Assembly (NCBI GenBank): GCA_016271365.2
Contig: CM028132.1
Span: forward strand, 586,775,001 to 586,839,000
DNA from: Neoceratodus forsteri
Lineage: Eukaryota > Chordata > Ceratodontiformes > Ceratodontidae
Reading direction: 5' to 3'
Length of the DNA: 64,000 bases
Part shown: positions 1 to 11,515 of the stretch, in pieces
Layout of the letters: every line of letters starts with the position of its first letter
Numbering within the stretch: the first letter of the stretch is position 1
The notes under the pieces: model-generated
Told to the model about the DNA's origin: nothing
Databases searched by the model: none
What the model saw: the letters and a program-made list of their open reading frames with translations, nothing else
Made by a program: the position numbers and the translations under genes

Positions 1-1350
1 GAGCAACTGTCTCCAGGATAGTAAACAGCACAATTTCATGGCAGGAAGATCTTGTCAGATTAATCTGATAGTTTTCTTTGACTGAGTGATAAAGGAATTA
101 GACAAGGGCCATGCTGTAGATCTGCTCTACTTTGACTTCAGCAATGCTTTTGACTCGGTACCTCTCAAATGATTGCTCAAGAAGATGGAAGACCTGGGTG
201 CAGCTAAACCCATAGTGAACTGGGTGGGTAACTTGCCAGAGGGAAGACAGCAAAGGGTGGTGGTCAATGGGGTTAAATCAGAAGAGAGGAAGATGTGGGG
301 TTCCACAGGGATCGGTCCTGGAGCCGGTCCTCTTCAACATGTTCATTAGTGATATTGGAGAAGAAATCCAGGGCAGGTTGTGTCTCTTCACAAATGACAC
401 AGAACTGTGAGAGGTTAGACAGTGACGAAGGAATAAGGGAAATGCAGAGAAATCTACAAGAGCTAGAGGGCTAGTCAAAGGTCTGGTAGTTAAAATTCAA
501 TGCTAAAATGTACAAGGTAATGTACCTAGGGAAAAAGAACCCCAAGACAGAGTACTGGATGGATGGAGAGATACTTAGCACTACAGATGATGAATGGGAT
601 CTAGGAGTTATCATTAGCAACTCATTTAAGCAATTGAGTTTGTGCAACAAGGCCTATAGCAAGGCTAACAGGATGCTGGGATGTATTAGATGAGGTACAG
701 TATTGATAACAGAAGAAATGAGGTAATACTTCCCCTCTACAGATCTCTGGTGAGGCCTCACCTAGAGTACTGCACCAAGTTCTGAAGTCCTCACCTCAGA
801 AAGGATAAGGATAGGTTGGAGACAGTGCAGCACACAGTAACAAAAATGATTCAGGGCCAGCAGAGCAGACCCTATAAGGAACGCCTCAAGGCACTAAATA
901 TGTACTCACTGGAGACCAGAAGGGAGAGGGGAGATATAACAGAGACCTTCAAGTTCCTTAAAGGAATTAACAGTGAACTGTGGCGAACTAATTAGCCTGA
1001 ATACCAATTTGCGGTCACATGGACATGCAGGGAAATTAACAGGAGGTAGGTTCAGGAGGGATATGAGGAAGTACTTCTTTATGGAAAGGGTGGTGGAACC
1101 TTGGAACAGTCTGTCAGCTGAGGTGGTAGGTGTGCGAAAACAGTTAGGGAACTCAAGCAGGGCTGGGACATAATGAAGGAAACAGTGGTTACCGGGGAGA
1201 CAGGACCATGGAGCAGGAGAATAGAGATTGGACGGAGAGGGTTAGTGCCCTGGAGGAACAGTTGGTTCCAGGGACTATAGGGAACTTGGGCAGACTGGAT
1301 GGACCTCTGATCTTTTTCTGCCATCATTGTCTATGTTTCTATGATTATGC
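1..1350 (+). mobile_element. CR1-like LINE, 3' half of ORF2, degraded
   Basis: Reverse transcriptase remnants read on the plus strand: a palm block A-like stretch (DFSNAFDSV) near 130-160, a thumb-side stretch at 508-693 (motif DLGVIISNS), and the C-terminal signature of CR1-like ORF2 (MRKYFFMERVVEPWNSL) near 1060-1120. The copy ends in the short repeated tail typical of CR1-like LINEs, TCTATGTTTCTATG near 1330-1345. Several stops and frameshifts make it a dead copy. The 5' part lies outside the window or was never copied, since 5' truncation is usual for this class. Confidence 0.85.
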
Positions 1351-1811
1351 AGTGTTTTCCTGCATTCTGCAGCCAGATGCCTTGGAACATAATAGCAACT
1401 CTCTTCCCCTTTCTCTATTAGCTATCGTCTCAAGCTAAAGTGTAATCTGTCTCTACTTAAGATGCTATCCAAAACCAAGTTGTGTTTAATAAAATTCAAG
1501 ACTCAATAAATCATTCTCAGATCCTAGAGTGAGTTGAGGCATCTGAGACAGAATGATCAACAGCTACTGTATGTCTGATTGTTTAGACTCCAGTATTTCT
1601 TCAGTCAGTCAAAGAAGGTAGGATTTTTTTTTTCACTGGTTCTACCCTTCTGTTCCCTGTATTCAGTTTAAGAATGCTAACTCACTTCAGGGAAATGGCA
1701 TTTCCAATAGAATATTTCCGAACACCCACCCTTCTCTCGCTTGGAAAAATGTAAAAGTTAGCAAGATTAACAGGTATGAAAATATGAAAGAAATCACTTT
1801 CTTTTAAAATA
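1351..1811. other. Unassigned intergenic sequence
   Basis: AT-rich sequence between a LINE tail and a DNA transposon. I see no open frame of note, no tandem structure and no recognisable repeat. Confidence 0.4.
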
Positions 1812-2329
1812 CAGTGCTGCCCTCTTAAATGCACACCCCTTTTGCACAGAAAAAAATATGCATTTAAGCAGGCTCTGCACTTATCCAGACCTGCATGTTT
1901 TCAATGGGAAAGACTGAACCTGAGCTCCGTTTTTTTATTTTCTTTATTTCTGTACTTAGAATAGCATAAAAACAAGTGTAATATCAAATAAAATACATTA
2001 ATGTGATTAAAACTCATTTGGTTAATGTCGTTCTTTCATTTTTCACTCTAAGTCACTGTGTTAAAGAGGCATCAGAGGCAGGGTGCTCATTAAAATATTT
2101 TCACACCAGCTGAAAATAGGCCATGCACTTAACAGGTGCTAATTACATGCTAATAGATGCACCGGTAAACTATGAAAATGTGCACTTAACAAGAATATGC
2201 ACTTAACAAGTCTGCACGTAACAGGAAAATTTAACATTGCAGAAACAGGAAAACAATTGGGAAATAGAAAAAATGTGCATTTATCCAGGATATGCACTTA
2301 TCCCATGTGCACTTAAGTGGGCTCCACTG
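1812..2329. mobile_element. Pogo/Tigger-like non-autonomous DNA transposon
   Basis: A 518-bp unit with terminal inverted repeats. The left end is CAGTGCTGCCCTCTTAAAT; the reverse complement of the right end is CAGTGGAGCCCACTTAAGT. A TA dinucleotide flanks both ends (1810-1811 and 2330-2331), as expected of Tc1/mariner-pogo insertion. Variants of TGCACTTAA and TGCACTTATCC recur inside. No transposase is encoded. CAGTG ends with TA duplication match the Tigger/pogo group by general knowledge; the family itself is not identified. Confidence 0.7.
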
Positions 2330-2529
2330 TATATAGTGATGGGATTTCTGACTCTGCATATAGATGTCTACTTACCTTTCAGAGGGACCAACATAACTCA
2401 GGACTGAACTGTGAGTTATGCACAGCAGGGATATTGTCTGAAATGCCTGCCATGTGAAAATATGCTTAGCACAATCGTGCCACAGACGTGGAAGTGCAAA
2501 ATAAACTGTACGCACTTATTGTCTATTCT

Positions 2530-3710
2530 ACAGTAGGTCCACTCTGTTTATTCCAATTAGAAACTTATATGTTTCTATCATGTCCCCTGCCTTGTGCTTG
2601 ACCTCAAGAGAGTACATACTCAGGGACCTCAGACATTCTTCATAAGATTTGTCTTACTATCCCTGGATCATTTTAGTTCGTTACCCTTATCTGTACTGGC
2701 TTTGTCATGTTTATGTCCTTTCTCAAGTGAGGGTTCTAGAACTGAACACAATATTCCAGGTGAGCCCTCTCCAGCATCCTGCATAGGGGCAGAACAATTT
2801 CACTTTTTTCTACTATTAACCCCCCCCCCCCGATACACCCCAGCCTTACTGTAGGCTTTATTACATTGGCTGGTCTGCTTGCCGGAGTTACTGATGATGA
2901 CCCCCAGATTCCTGTCCCTCACTGTAATACCCAGACTAGCCTGTTTCATCCAATATTCTGTGTGTGGGCTCCTTTTCCCTAACTGCATCGCCTTATACTG
3001 CAGCACATTTAAAATAAAGTGCCAGATCACTGACCACCTTTCCAGCTTCTCCGAGTCTTTCTGACGTTCCCTCACCTCCGTCATGGTGCTGCATAGTTTT
3101 GTGTCATCAACAAAAGAGACACATCTTCTGCCAGATACCCTCTATTATGTCACTAACAAAGATATTGAATAGTAGAGGTCCCATGACTGATCTCTGTGGC
3201 ACCCTGCCCATGACACCCCTGTCTCCTGATTTGGCCCCATTTCCTTCTGCCCTCTATAACCTCCATCAGAACCAGTTCCCTACTAACCTGACAAACTCCT
3301 TCTTTACTCCCAAGTCCTCCAGCTTTGTCAGCAGCCTTTTTGTGTGGTACTGAACTGAAAGCTTTGCTGGAATCAAAGTATAGCAAATCTACCACCTGAG
3401 CTCTATTTATAGCCTTAGTGACTCCATCATAAAACAACATCAGGTCAATCTGACAGGACCTTCCCATCACAAACTCATGCTACTTATGGTCTTGCAGCTA
3501 GTTGCCCTCTAACTAGACCACCAGATGGTCTCCATAAGCTTACCTACTATGGAGGTAAAACTGACCAACTATGTAGTTGCCCGGATCCTCCCTGTGCCCC
3601 TCTTATGGCGTGGTATCACATTCGCAAATCTCCAATTACAAGGCTCTACTCCAGACTCCAGTGATTTAATGAATTGTTAGATTAAAGGGAAAAGTCAGTA
3701 CAAAGGGCCC
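2530..3710 (-). mobile_element. CR1-like LINE fragment, ORF2 RT to C-terminus
   Basis: Reading the minus strand from about 3700 down, the translation passes a pre-palm stretch (like WRFANVIP), a palm A block (LLYFDSSKAFSSVPHK, within 3153-3470), then the thumb-side block (RNLGVIISNSGKQ, within 2800-3084), and stops near the GDMIETYK motif at about 2565. The motif order is that of CR1-like ORF2. Frameshifts and a C run at 2821-2832 break it. The extreme 3' tail was not found, so the 3' end may be eroded. Confidence 0.75.
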
Positions 3711-3823
3711 CACATTCAAGTGTGATACTAGCCTCAATGTGTTCTTTGTGTTCAAAAACATTTTGGTTTACTTACAGTTTACTGCAGTATAGTAGATTGC
3801 ATCAGACTAATTTTACTTAATTC

Positions 3824-4163
3824 TAGGCTGACATCTTCTATAACTACAAATCCCAGAATCCCCTGCAGCTGACATCAGAGCAGTACTGCAGCATTAGGAG
3901 ATTTAATAGCCTGCGGTGCATGTTAGAGATTATATCGTCTCTGATCAGATGTTTTCTGGTTCTGCTTATCTCCAAAGGCTAAGTAAAGTCCTCTGTAACT
4001 CTACCTAGCCCTGGGAGGACAGCAGGACCACCAAACAAAAGCTCAGAACTTATATAAACTCGAATATGCACTGCAGGCTATTGAATCTCACACTGCCGCA
4101 GCACTGCTCTGATGTCAGCTGCATGGTATTCTGGGATTTGTAGATACAGAATATGTCAGCCTG
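3824..4163. mobile_element. Palindromic foldback/MITE-like element
   Basis: The two ends are long inverted repeats of roughly 100 bases each. Left arm starts AGGCTGACATCTTCTATAAC and continues CTACAAATCCCAGAAT. The reverse complement of the right arm starts AGGCTGACATATTCTGTATC and continues CTACAAATCCCAGAAT. The arms hold the same ordered blocks (GCAGCTGACATCAGAGCAGT, then a copy of AATAGCCTGC). The centre is a short unique loop. It encodes nothing. Superfamily is undecided because I could not fix the target duplication. Confidence 0.7.
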
Positions 4164-4169
4164 GCAGAC

Positions 4170-4945
4170 AGATTAAAGGTACACTCAGCCTCCCTGGCAT
4201 TTTCCGACATCCTCCCTGTGTGGGGCAGGGGGGAAGCTAGAATAAGGAGGGAGGCGATAGAGGAGTTTAATGGGTAATTAAAGGATTAGTGTCATGAAAA
4301 TGGGTACCACTTTGTGGGGAAACTGGAGGGCTTCTGGGACAGGATGCTCTTCATGGTGGATTGCCTTCATCTGATGAAAGAGGAGCTAGTGCACTGGGGC
4401 AGAGGTTTGAAATCTTTATCAGACAGTTAAACTCATGCAACAGAGACCGAGTCTAGGGAACCAAGATGGTAAGAAAGTGGAAGGGAACCCTAGCCAGGTT
4501 TCCCCCTAATCTTTGGGCTTGTAGAAGCACTGCAGGCAAAGACAGCACTGAGGTCCAAATTGGGCTGGGGGAGGGGACCATGGAAGGGGGTTTCAGAGCT
4601 TGCAACTAAATGAAAAGAAGGAGGCCAGTAAGGAATAAGGAAAAAGGACAAGTAAGCAGCCAACGGGGATCAAGGGTTAGATGGAAGGGAGTCTACATCA
4701 ATGCCAGGAGTCTAGGTGATAAAATCAGCGAGCTCCAGGTGATGATGGCAGATATTGAGGTGGACCCCATGGCCATCACAGAGACCTGGGCATCAGAAAA
4801 TAACATCTGGGACCTGACAGTCCCAGGCTACACCATATTTAGGAGGGATAAATGGTAAGGTAAAGGGGAGGTACAGCTCTCTATGTCAAAGATTGCATTG
4901 AGGCTATGGAGGATGGACACATCAGGGGAAGTAATGAAACCACAG
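4170..4945 (+). mobile_element. Older CR1-like LINE, ORF1 C-terminus and start of ORF2
   Basis: About 4190-4430 translates to the C-terminal part of the ORF1 esterase domain, with the DCLHL stretch corresponding to the DxxH block, broken by stops. At 4610-4858 an 82-residue frame gives the start of the apurinic-type endonuclease of ORF2 (YINARSLGDKISELQ, MAITETWA, VPGYTIFRRD). The endonuclease is cut off near 4945, exactly where another LINE's 5' UTR begins. The missing continuation appears at 11516-12480, so this is the left half of a split host copy. Confidence 0.75.
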
Positions 4946-5834
4946 AAGCAAGAAACCGCAAGAGAAAGAGGGAAGTGTTGGTTTCTACTGTTTAATTTGC
5001 TGTTTAATTCATTATACTGTTCTGTTTTCTTTTTGGGGGCTCAGGTAATATTTAGTGACCTATTCTTTTGTTTGCCGGTATTTAAAGTTAGCTTTGCTGG
5101 TATTTTAAGTAAGCTACTGGTTGCTGATATTTTAAGTGAGCAAGAGTTTGCTGGTATTCTTTTGCTGGTGTTTGCCTTCTGATTGGGGAAGGGGGGCTAT
5201 TAAGAGCCGTCTTTATCACGTGGAGCTAATCGGAATCATTTAGAAGCAAGAAACCACAGGAGAAAGAGGGAAGTGTTGGTTTCTACTGCTAAATTTGCTG
5301 TTTAATTCATTATACTGTTCTGTTTTCTTTCTTGGGGCTGAGGAAATATTTAGTGATCTATTCTTTTATTTGCTGGTATTTAAAGTTAACTTTGCTGGTA
5401 TTTAAGTTAGCTGCTGGTTGCTGGTATTTTAAGTGAGCAAGTGTTTGCTGGTATTTTTATTTTTGCCCATCATCCCAGCCTTCAACTCCACACATTATTA
5501 AATGCCCTATTGAATCTGAGTGACAGGAGCAAGGAACAGTGAACAGCAAGGGCAGCTGAGTGGGAGGGGCATAAAAGGGGACTAAGCCAGCCTTCAGCAC
5601 AGAAGTGTGTACTCTACCCTGGGAAAACTATCTGACGAATCAAAGACAGGATCTGAGGGTCCGAGGCTTCTGAGTGTGTCATTGATTTCTCTGGAGATTG
5701 AGAAACTCAGGGTAACTAGGGCCCATAAACATTTTAGGGACTTAGATGAAGAAATTCTGTGATAGGGACAGAGTAAAGTAAGTTAAAGAAAAAAACAACA
5801 GAAGGGGGTAGCACCATATTAAAGAGTACAAAAG
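4946..5834 (+). promoter_or_regulatory. CR1-like LINE 5' UTR with two tandem units of about 295 bp
   Basis: A unit beginning AGAAGCAAGAAACC occurs at about 4946 and again near 5242. The two copies share long runs (GTTTAATTCATTATACTG; TTTGCTGGTATTTAAAGTTA-like stretches). The second copy leads into a non-repeated leader (5470-5834) that ends at ORF1. Repeated 5' UTR units that act as promoter modules are known in other LINEs, for example mouse L1 monomers. A promoter role here is inference. Confidence 0.6.
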
Positions 5835-6781
5835 ATGATGCAAGGAGTGGTGCAGTGCAGTGGGTGTGGCGCAGCAGTGTTCAGCAGCACTTTCTGGGAA
5901 CTGCGACGCTGCCTCATTTGCAGGCACCCCTCTGGGCTCAGGGAGGAGGTTGCCATGCTCCGAGCACAGTTGACAGGAATACTGTGGTCCTCTGTCCCCA
6001 CCCAGGGACCACCACATCAGCCACTGCCGCAAAGGCTACTCAGACAGAGGCCTGGATGGACTACGGTAGGCTCAGGGAGGATAAGGAAGGTGGAGATCAG
6101 GCACACCCCCAACCTGGTACAACTAAGAAACAGATATGATGTTCCCAAGGAGGAGGATATCTCTGAAAGGGAACCCAAGGTTGTGACCAGGGGAGATGGG
6201 CAGACCTGCTGGAAGGGGGGCACCGGGAAGGGGGCCAGAGAACCCCAGGGGAAAAGGAAGATTCTCCTGGAGGGGGACTCAATAGTTCGGGATATGGCTA
6301 TAGGATCAGCCATCAGGAGAGTGAGAGAGGTCATGTGCCTCCCAGGAGGCATGGCTCAGAGGGATGGAGAGCAGATCCAGAGGATCTCAAAGGCCATGGC
6401 TAGGAGGGAGGGGGCAGGACATCATTGCCCATCTGGGGACAAACGACCTAGCCAAAGAAAGGGTGAGTCTGGAGGAGGTTCAGGAGAATTTTAGGGAGTT
6501 GGGAAGGAGCTTGGGGGGAGGGGTGTGTGGCAAACTCTGTAACATTCACAGAGCTACTACCAGTCAGGGGAAGGAGGGTGGAAAGGAACCACCACATCAG
6601 CACCTTCCATAAATGGTTGAAGGACTGGTGCATGGGCAACAACTTTGGCTACATTGGGGACTGGGGTGCCACCTGGGAGGATGCATGCCTCTACAAGAAG
6701 GATGGTCTGCATCCTTCTGTGGAGGGCACATCTGTCCTCAATGAGAGGTTTACATGCTTCACGCACAAGCATTTAAACTAG
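5835..6781 (+). pseudogene. CR1-like ORF1: CxxC-pair N-terminus plus SGNH esterase, frameshifted
   Basis: The first frame (5835-6494) starts with two CxxC pairs (C8, C11, C26, C29), a possible zinc-binding module, followed by a short leucine-rich stretch (LREEVAMLRAQL). Block I of an SGNH/GDSL hydrolase follows (LLEGDSIVRD). The domain then moves into a second frame (6364-6612) carrying block III (HLGTNDLA), and a third frame (6527-6781) carrying block V (KDGLHPS). At least two frameshifts therefore break it. Esterase-bearing ORF1 is an established feature of CR1-like LINEs. ORF1 proteins are thought to bind the element RNA; the esterase substrate is unknown. ORF2 follows about 50 bases downstream. 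Confidence 0.75.
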
Positions 6782-6832
6782 CCACTGGGGGGCTGTCAGG
6801 TACAGGGAGATTCAGGCAGCCCACCCCCTCAG

Positions 6833-9732
6833 GTGAGTGCACACATAGAGCAGGACCAGGATGTCAACCCAGGGGTGGATATGCAGGGAGGGATAGGCTA
6901 CGCTCAGGACATAATAATATCACCACCAAATATTGGACCTGGACCACAAGCATCCAGTAGTATAATAAATAAGAATCAAAACATAAAACACTCTGGGAAA
7001 AGTAGGATGAAGCAGGGAGCAATGCATAAGGAGGGAACAAAAAAATGCTGTCCTTCATGGAAGATCATATACACAAATGCCTGCAGTCTTGGGAGCAAGG
7101 TCCCTGACCTGCTGGCAATAATAATGGAGGCTGATCTGGACATAGTGGCAATAACTGAAACATGGTACACCAGTAATCACAGCTGGGACATAAGTGTACT
7201 GGGTTATGCCCCGTTCAGAAAAGATAGGGAAGGTAAAAGGGGGGGGAGTTGCCCTCTACATAAAAGAAAGCATAAGGGTGACTGAAATGCTAAACAGAGA
7301 TAAGTAAACAAAGGAATTATGGGTCACCCTCAAGCCAGGCAATGGAACTGCCATACACACTGGGGTCGTTTACAGAACTCTAGCTCAGGCTGAGGAAATT
7401 GACAAGCAGCTGCTGGAAAACATGCATGACATGGCAGCAAAGGGGGAGGTACTGCTAATGGGTGACTATAACATTCCTAAAGTGGACTGGTCCATCCCTG
7501 CAGGGGCCTCAGCAAGGACCAAGACTTTGTGGACTCCCTTGAGGGGGCTGGCTTACACAGCTCATTCAGGAACCTACCAGGGACAGAGCAATCCTGGATC
7601 AGGTGCTGGCCAATGGGGACAGGGTATCAGATCTTAGAATAGAAGGACAGTTAGAGTCCAGTGACCATAATATGTTGTTGTTCAAGGTGGACTCAGGGAG
7701 CCAGTCAACCCATATGAAAACAAGAGTCTTAGACTTTAGGAAGGTGGACTTTACCAGAATGGGACTACAGCTAAAGGAAACCCTGCAAATGAGAGGGGTT
7801 GGTGGGAACGTGGAGAAGAAATGGGTACACATCAAACAGGCTATTGTGGGGGTAACAGAGCAGTAAAAAGAGAAGAAAGCCTCTGGTTCTCGGGGGGCGG
7901 CAAAAAAGTAAGGACCAAGAGGCTAGCTTTCAGGAAGTATAAGGAGATACAAAGTGGGGAGACAAGGATAGGTACCATAAGTGCCTGAGAGAGGCAGGAA
8001 AAGCAGTAAGGAGTGCCAAAGTGCAAATGGAGGAGAGAATAGCTCAGTCAGTTAAGGGGGGAGGGCAAGGCATTTTCCAGTACATCAGCAAGAAAAAGAA
8101 GGCAGGGGGAGAGATAAGCAAAGCTTACAGGGGCTTGGGGGGGAGATAATGGAGGGAGACAGGGAAAAGCAGCGATCCTGAATGAATATTTCTGTTCAGT
8201 CTTCACTGTGGAAGGGGATGGGCAAGGCCCACAGTCGGACTTCAGAGGAGTTAAAGATAGGGAGATAAACACCAGTCCATTCACAGAGGAGAGGGTCCTA
8301 GAGGAACTGGCAAAGTTAAAGGTTGACAAAGCCATGAGACCAGATGGCATACATTCCAGGGTCCTAAAGGAGCTGAGGTATGAACTGGCAACCCCTTTGG
8401 CAGCCTGTTCAGTGAGTCTTTAGACACTGGAGTGGTCCCAGAGGACTGGAGAAGGGCAAACGTCATCTCTTTTCACAAGAGCAGTAGTAGGGAAGAAGCA
8501 GGGAATTACAGGCCAGTTAGTCTAACCTCTGTAGTCGGAAAGATAATGGAGGCACTCCTCAAGTAAAGAATTGTGGAACATCTGGTTGCCAATGGGCTGG
8601 TGGATCTCAGACAACATGGGTTCTCTGCAGGACAATCCTGTCAATCAAATCTGATAGATTTCTTTGACTGGGTGACAAAAGCGGTGGACCAAGGTGGGGC
8701 AGTAGACATTGCCTACCTCGACTTCAGCAAAGCATTTGACACAGTCCCACATAGGAGACTGGTCAACAAGTTAGGCAGCCTGGGCATAGGACACAAAGTG
8801 GTGAACTGGATTGGCAACTGTTAAGGGACAGAAAACAGAGAGTAGTGGTAAATTAAACCCAATCAGAGGAAAGGGAGGTGACTAGTGGGGTACCTCAGGG
8901 GTCAGTACTGGGGCTAGTCCTTTTCAGTGTCTTCATTGCTGACATAGCAGATGGGCTGAAGGGAAATGTTTGCCTGTTTGTGGATGACACAAAGATCTGC
9001 AACAGGGTGGATACCCCAGAGGGAGTGGGAAGCATAAGAGACCTGGAATGGTTGGAGAGATGGACAGGAGCATAGCAACTAAGGTTTAATTCAAAGAAAT
9101 GTGAAATCATGCATGTGGGGAGCAGGAACCCTGCAGTGTGCTACAGAGTCGGGGGGGGAGCTGCTGACAGTAACTAAGGAGGAGAGAGACTTGGGGTTCA
9201 TAACCACAGATGACTTGAAAGCCACTAGGCAGACTGCCAAGGCAGTGGGAAATGCCAGTGGGATGTTGGGATGTATTGGAAGAGGAATCACAAGCAGAAG
9301 GAGGGAGGTAATGGTTCCACTGTACAAGACACTGGCTAGACCTCATCTTGAGTACTGTGTACAGTTCTGGAGACCACACCTTTGAAAGGACACTGACAAA
9401 ATAGATATAGTGCAGAGGAGGGCTACCAAAATGGTGAATGGATTACATCACAAGCCTTATGAGGAGAAAGTGAGGGACTTCAATTTGTACACTCTGGAAC
9501 AAAGGAGGGAGAGAGGTGACATGATAGAAACATTCAAGTACCTCAAAGGCATAAACAAGATGGAAGGGACAACATATTTCAGCTCAACAGTAGTGCCAGG
9601 ACAAGAGGACACAACATGAGATTGAAGGGTGGACATATAAGGGGAAATATTAGGAAGTCCTTCTTCACGGAAAGGGTGGTGGATGCATGGAATAGCCTGC
9701 CCCAGGAGGTGGTGGCAGCCAGTACTGTAGTG
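6833..9732 (+). pseudogene. CR1-like ORF2: endonuclease and reverse transcriptase, degraded
   Basis: Endonuclease pieces in order: YTNACSLGSK and AITETWY (6833-7285), GDYNIPKVDW (7422-7637), ESSDHNMLLF (7603-7866). Reverse transcriptase pieces: SPFTEERVLEELAKLK (8208-8423), LDFSKAFDTVPHRR (palm A, 8573-8824), SGVPQGSVLG followed by FVDDTKICN (palm B/C, 8878-9075; the usual YADD/FADD appears as FVDD), and the C-terminal region (9410-9720, ending [15 protein letters not shown]). The ORF is split over many frames by stops and single-base shifts. It would have made the nicking and reverse-transcribing enzyme of the LINE. Confidence 0.8.
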
Positions 9733-11345
9733 TTTTTTTTCATACTTTATGTTTATTGCCTTTGAAAGAAAGCAAATACAAAATACAGTACATACAAATG
9801 CAAGACATCCCAACCATACATAGGAACCATCCAATGTATCAGAAATTCACAGTCTCACATTTAAGTACTGGATATGAGGGATATCCATATATAAACATAT
9901 TATATAACTAGCTCCAACAGATAACTGCACCCTAAAAGACTACAGAGGTCAGTCCAGAATAACTGAGTCCCATCATCAGGTGAAAATCAGCATTATTTGC
10001 CAATGTGACCCCAACCCAAACATTATAATATCCCAAAATGGGTAGTGTTCCCAAATAGGTGCAAATCGGGAGACCAGTGCTAAATAATATTAATTATGCA
10101 AAAACGCTGTAATAAATAAACTGAAAAGTATCTGTCCATAGATGAAGAAAAGATCTAGACGAAAGTTCAGTCCTAATAAATCCAAAAAATTAAACCTCTG
10201 CAAGTCTGTCTTGCACGATAGTAAATGGACAATTGTTCTTTCAATAAACAAATATCAAGCAGAGCAGCACTCGGCATCAAAAGAGGACACAACAGTCCAA
10301 CTAAGAAAACAAACTCTCACCTTATCAAGTATCCTCCTCACTGGGGTCAGCATCCAGCATAGTCTGCCTATAAGCAGCCTCAAATTCACTTTGGATTTGC
10401 TAGACTCATTTGCCTGCTTCCTCCAGGTCCGTAAACTGATATGTGTGGCAGCCATAATAAATGCAGAAGTGCGATGGCATCAACAATGAGTGGGTCACTC
10501 CAAGACTTTTAAGCTTGGCCTTCACACCTGTCTAACTTTTTTTATCTGGCCCTCATGGCATACGACAGGTCTGGAAATAGGTGAACAGTACGACTGTTAC
10601 AATTAAGATGATCTGATTTTCTCGCTGCCTGCAAGAGTACATCTCTCATCGAAACACCATCAGTAACCAACAATGCTGTTCATGGGGCATTCTGTTGTGA
10701 TTCAGCTGATCGCAAGGAAATCCTGTAGGCCCTGCAAAAATGATCCGCAATCCCAGAATCCAAATGAAGAGCCCCAGGGAGCCAGTCCTTTAAGAATACT
10801 AAAAGTTCTGAATCACCGTGTCCTTCTGGCAGCTCTACAATGTGTATATTGGAAGCATGATGGACATTCTCCAAGGCCTCCAAGCTATAATGAAGGTGAG
10901 TATTCTCTTGTACTAGTTTGGTCATCATGGCTAGAGCTGTACATGCTTACAACTCCACAGAAACAGCCGTTTTATTTGCTGCTTCAATTTTTAAATCTTG
11001 CTCACTGATCCTCTGCAAAATAGTTTTGACCTTTGAGTTGATGGCTTTCATTGAGAGCTGTAGAGCTTTTCAGGGTGGTTCTGTACTTGGTGGCTTAACT
11101 GATGGCCTGTGATTCCGAAGAGGTCCAAGATTTCGGACAACCAGAGCCTCCCTTGTTTGAGCACCCTATCCTTAAATTCGGTACCAATCTACTCTGCCTG
11201 ATGATCTCTTTCAGATAAGATAGTAATTTGGTCTATTCAGTGGGTCCAGCAATCGATTTCTAGCAAAAGGCCCCTCAAGATGCAGAGATATCTAGGAACA
11301 CGTCCTATTGGTAGGTGTACTCAATAGCCCCTCCCCCCCGGTCGC
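9733..11345 (-). mobile_element. L1/Tx1-like element lacking ORF2 (HAL1-like)
   Basis: The plus-strand T run at about 9735-9743 is the poly-A tail of a minus-strand copy ending in AATAAACATAAAGTATG. Reading the minus strand, 10680-10928 encodes the L1 ORF1 RNA-recognition segment (SNIHIVELPEGHGDSE, FLKDWLP, CRAYRI), preceded by a coiled-coil-like stretch, and 10400-10670 the C-terminal domain (ILQAARKS-like, LFPDLS). Only about 0.6 kb of unassigned sequence lies between ORF1 and the tail, and I see no endonuclease or reverse transcriptase. The insertion splits the C-terminus of the CR1 ORF2 around 9732/11346. Confidence 0.65.
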
Positions 11346-11515
11346 AGGTTTTAAACACGCATGGGACAGAAACAAAGGAATATTAGAGGTAGGAAGAAAA
11401 AGCTAAGCCAATGACCAATCAGGGTCACTGATTGCTTTGTGAGCTAGTGTACACAGACAGACTGGATGGGCCTGGCAGTCCTTATCTGCCCACAGAATCT
11501 ATGCATCAATGAGAC
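11346..11515 (+). mobile_element. 3' end of CR1-like LINE copy B
   Basis: Resumes the ORF2 C-terminus after the L1 insertion (the FKHAWD block at about 11350). It then runs through the conserved 3' segment (GACTGGATGGGCCTGGCAGT, TCCTTATCTGCC) to the tail TCTATGCATCAATG. The same order ends the other CR1-like copies here (1345, 39345, 53445). Confidence 0.75.

Larger units (their letters stand above)
4946..11515 (+). mobile_element. Nearly full-length CR1-like LINE (copy B), interrupted
   Basis: Order: tandem 5' UTR (4946-5834), ORF1 with CxxC pairs and esterase blocks (5835-6781), ORF2 with endonuclease and reverse transcriptase (6833-9732), an L1-like insertion on the opposite strand (9733-11345), then the resumed 3' end (11346-11515) closing with a TCTATG-type tail. 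It sits inside an older CR1 copy whose halves flank it. Both ORFs carry stops and shifts, so the copy is inactive, but all domains are present. Confidence 0.8.
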
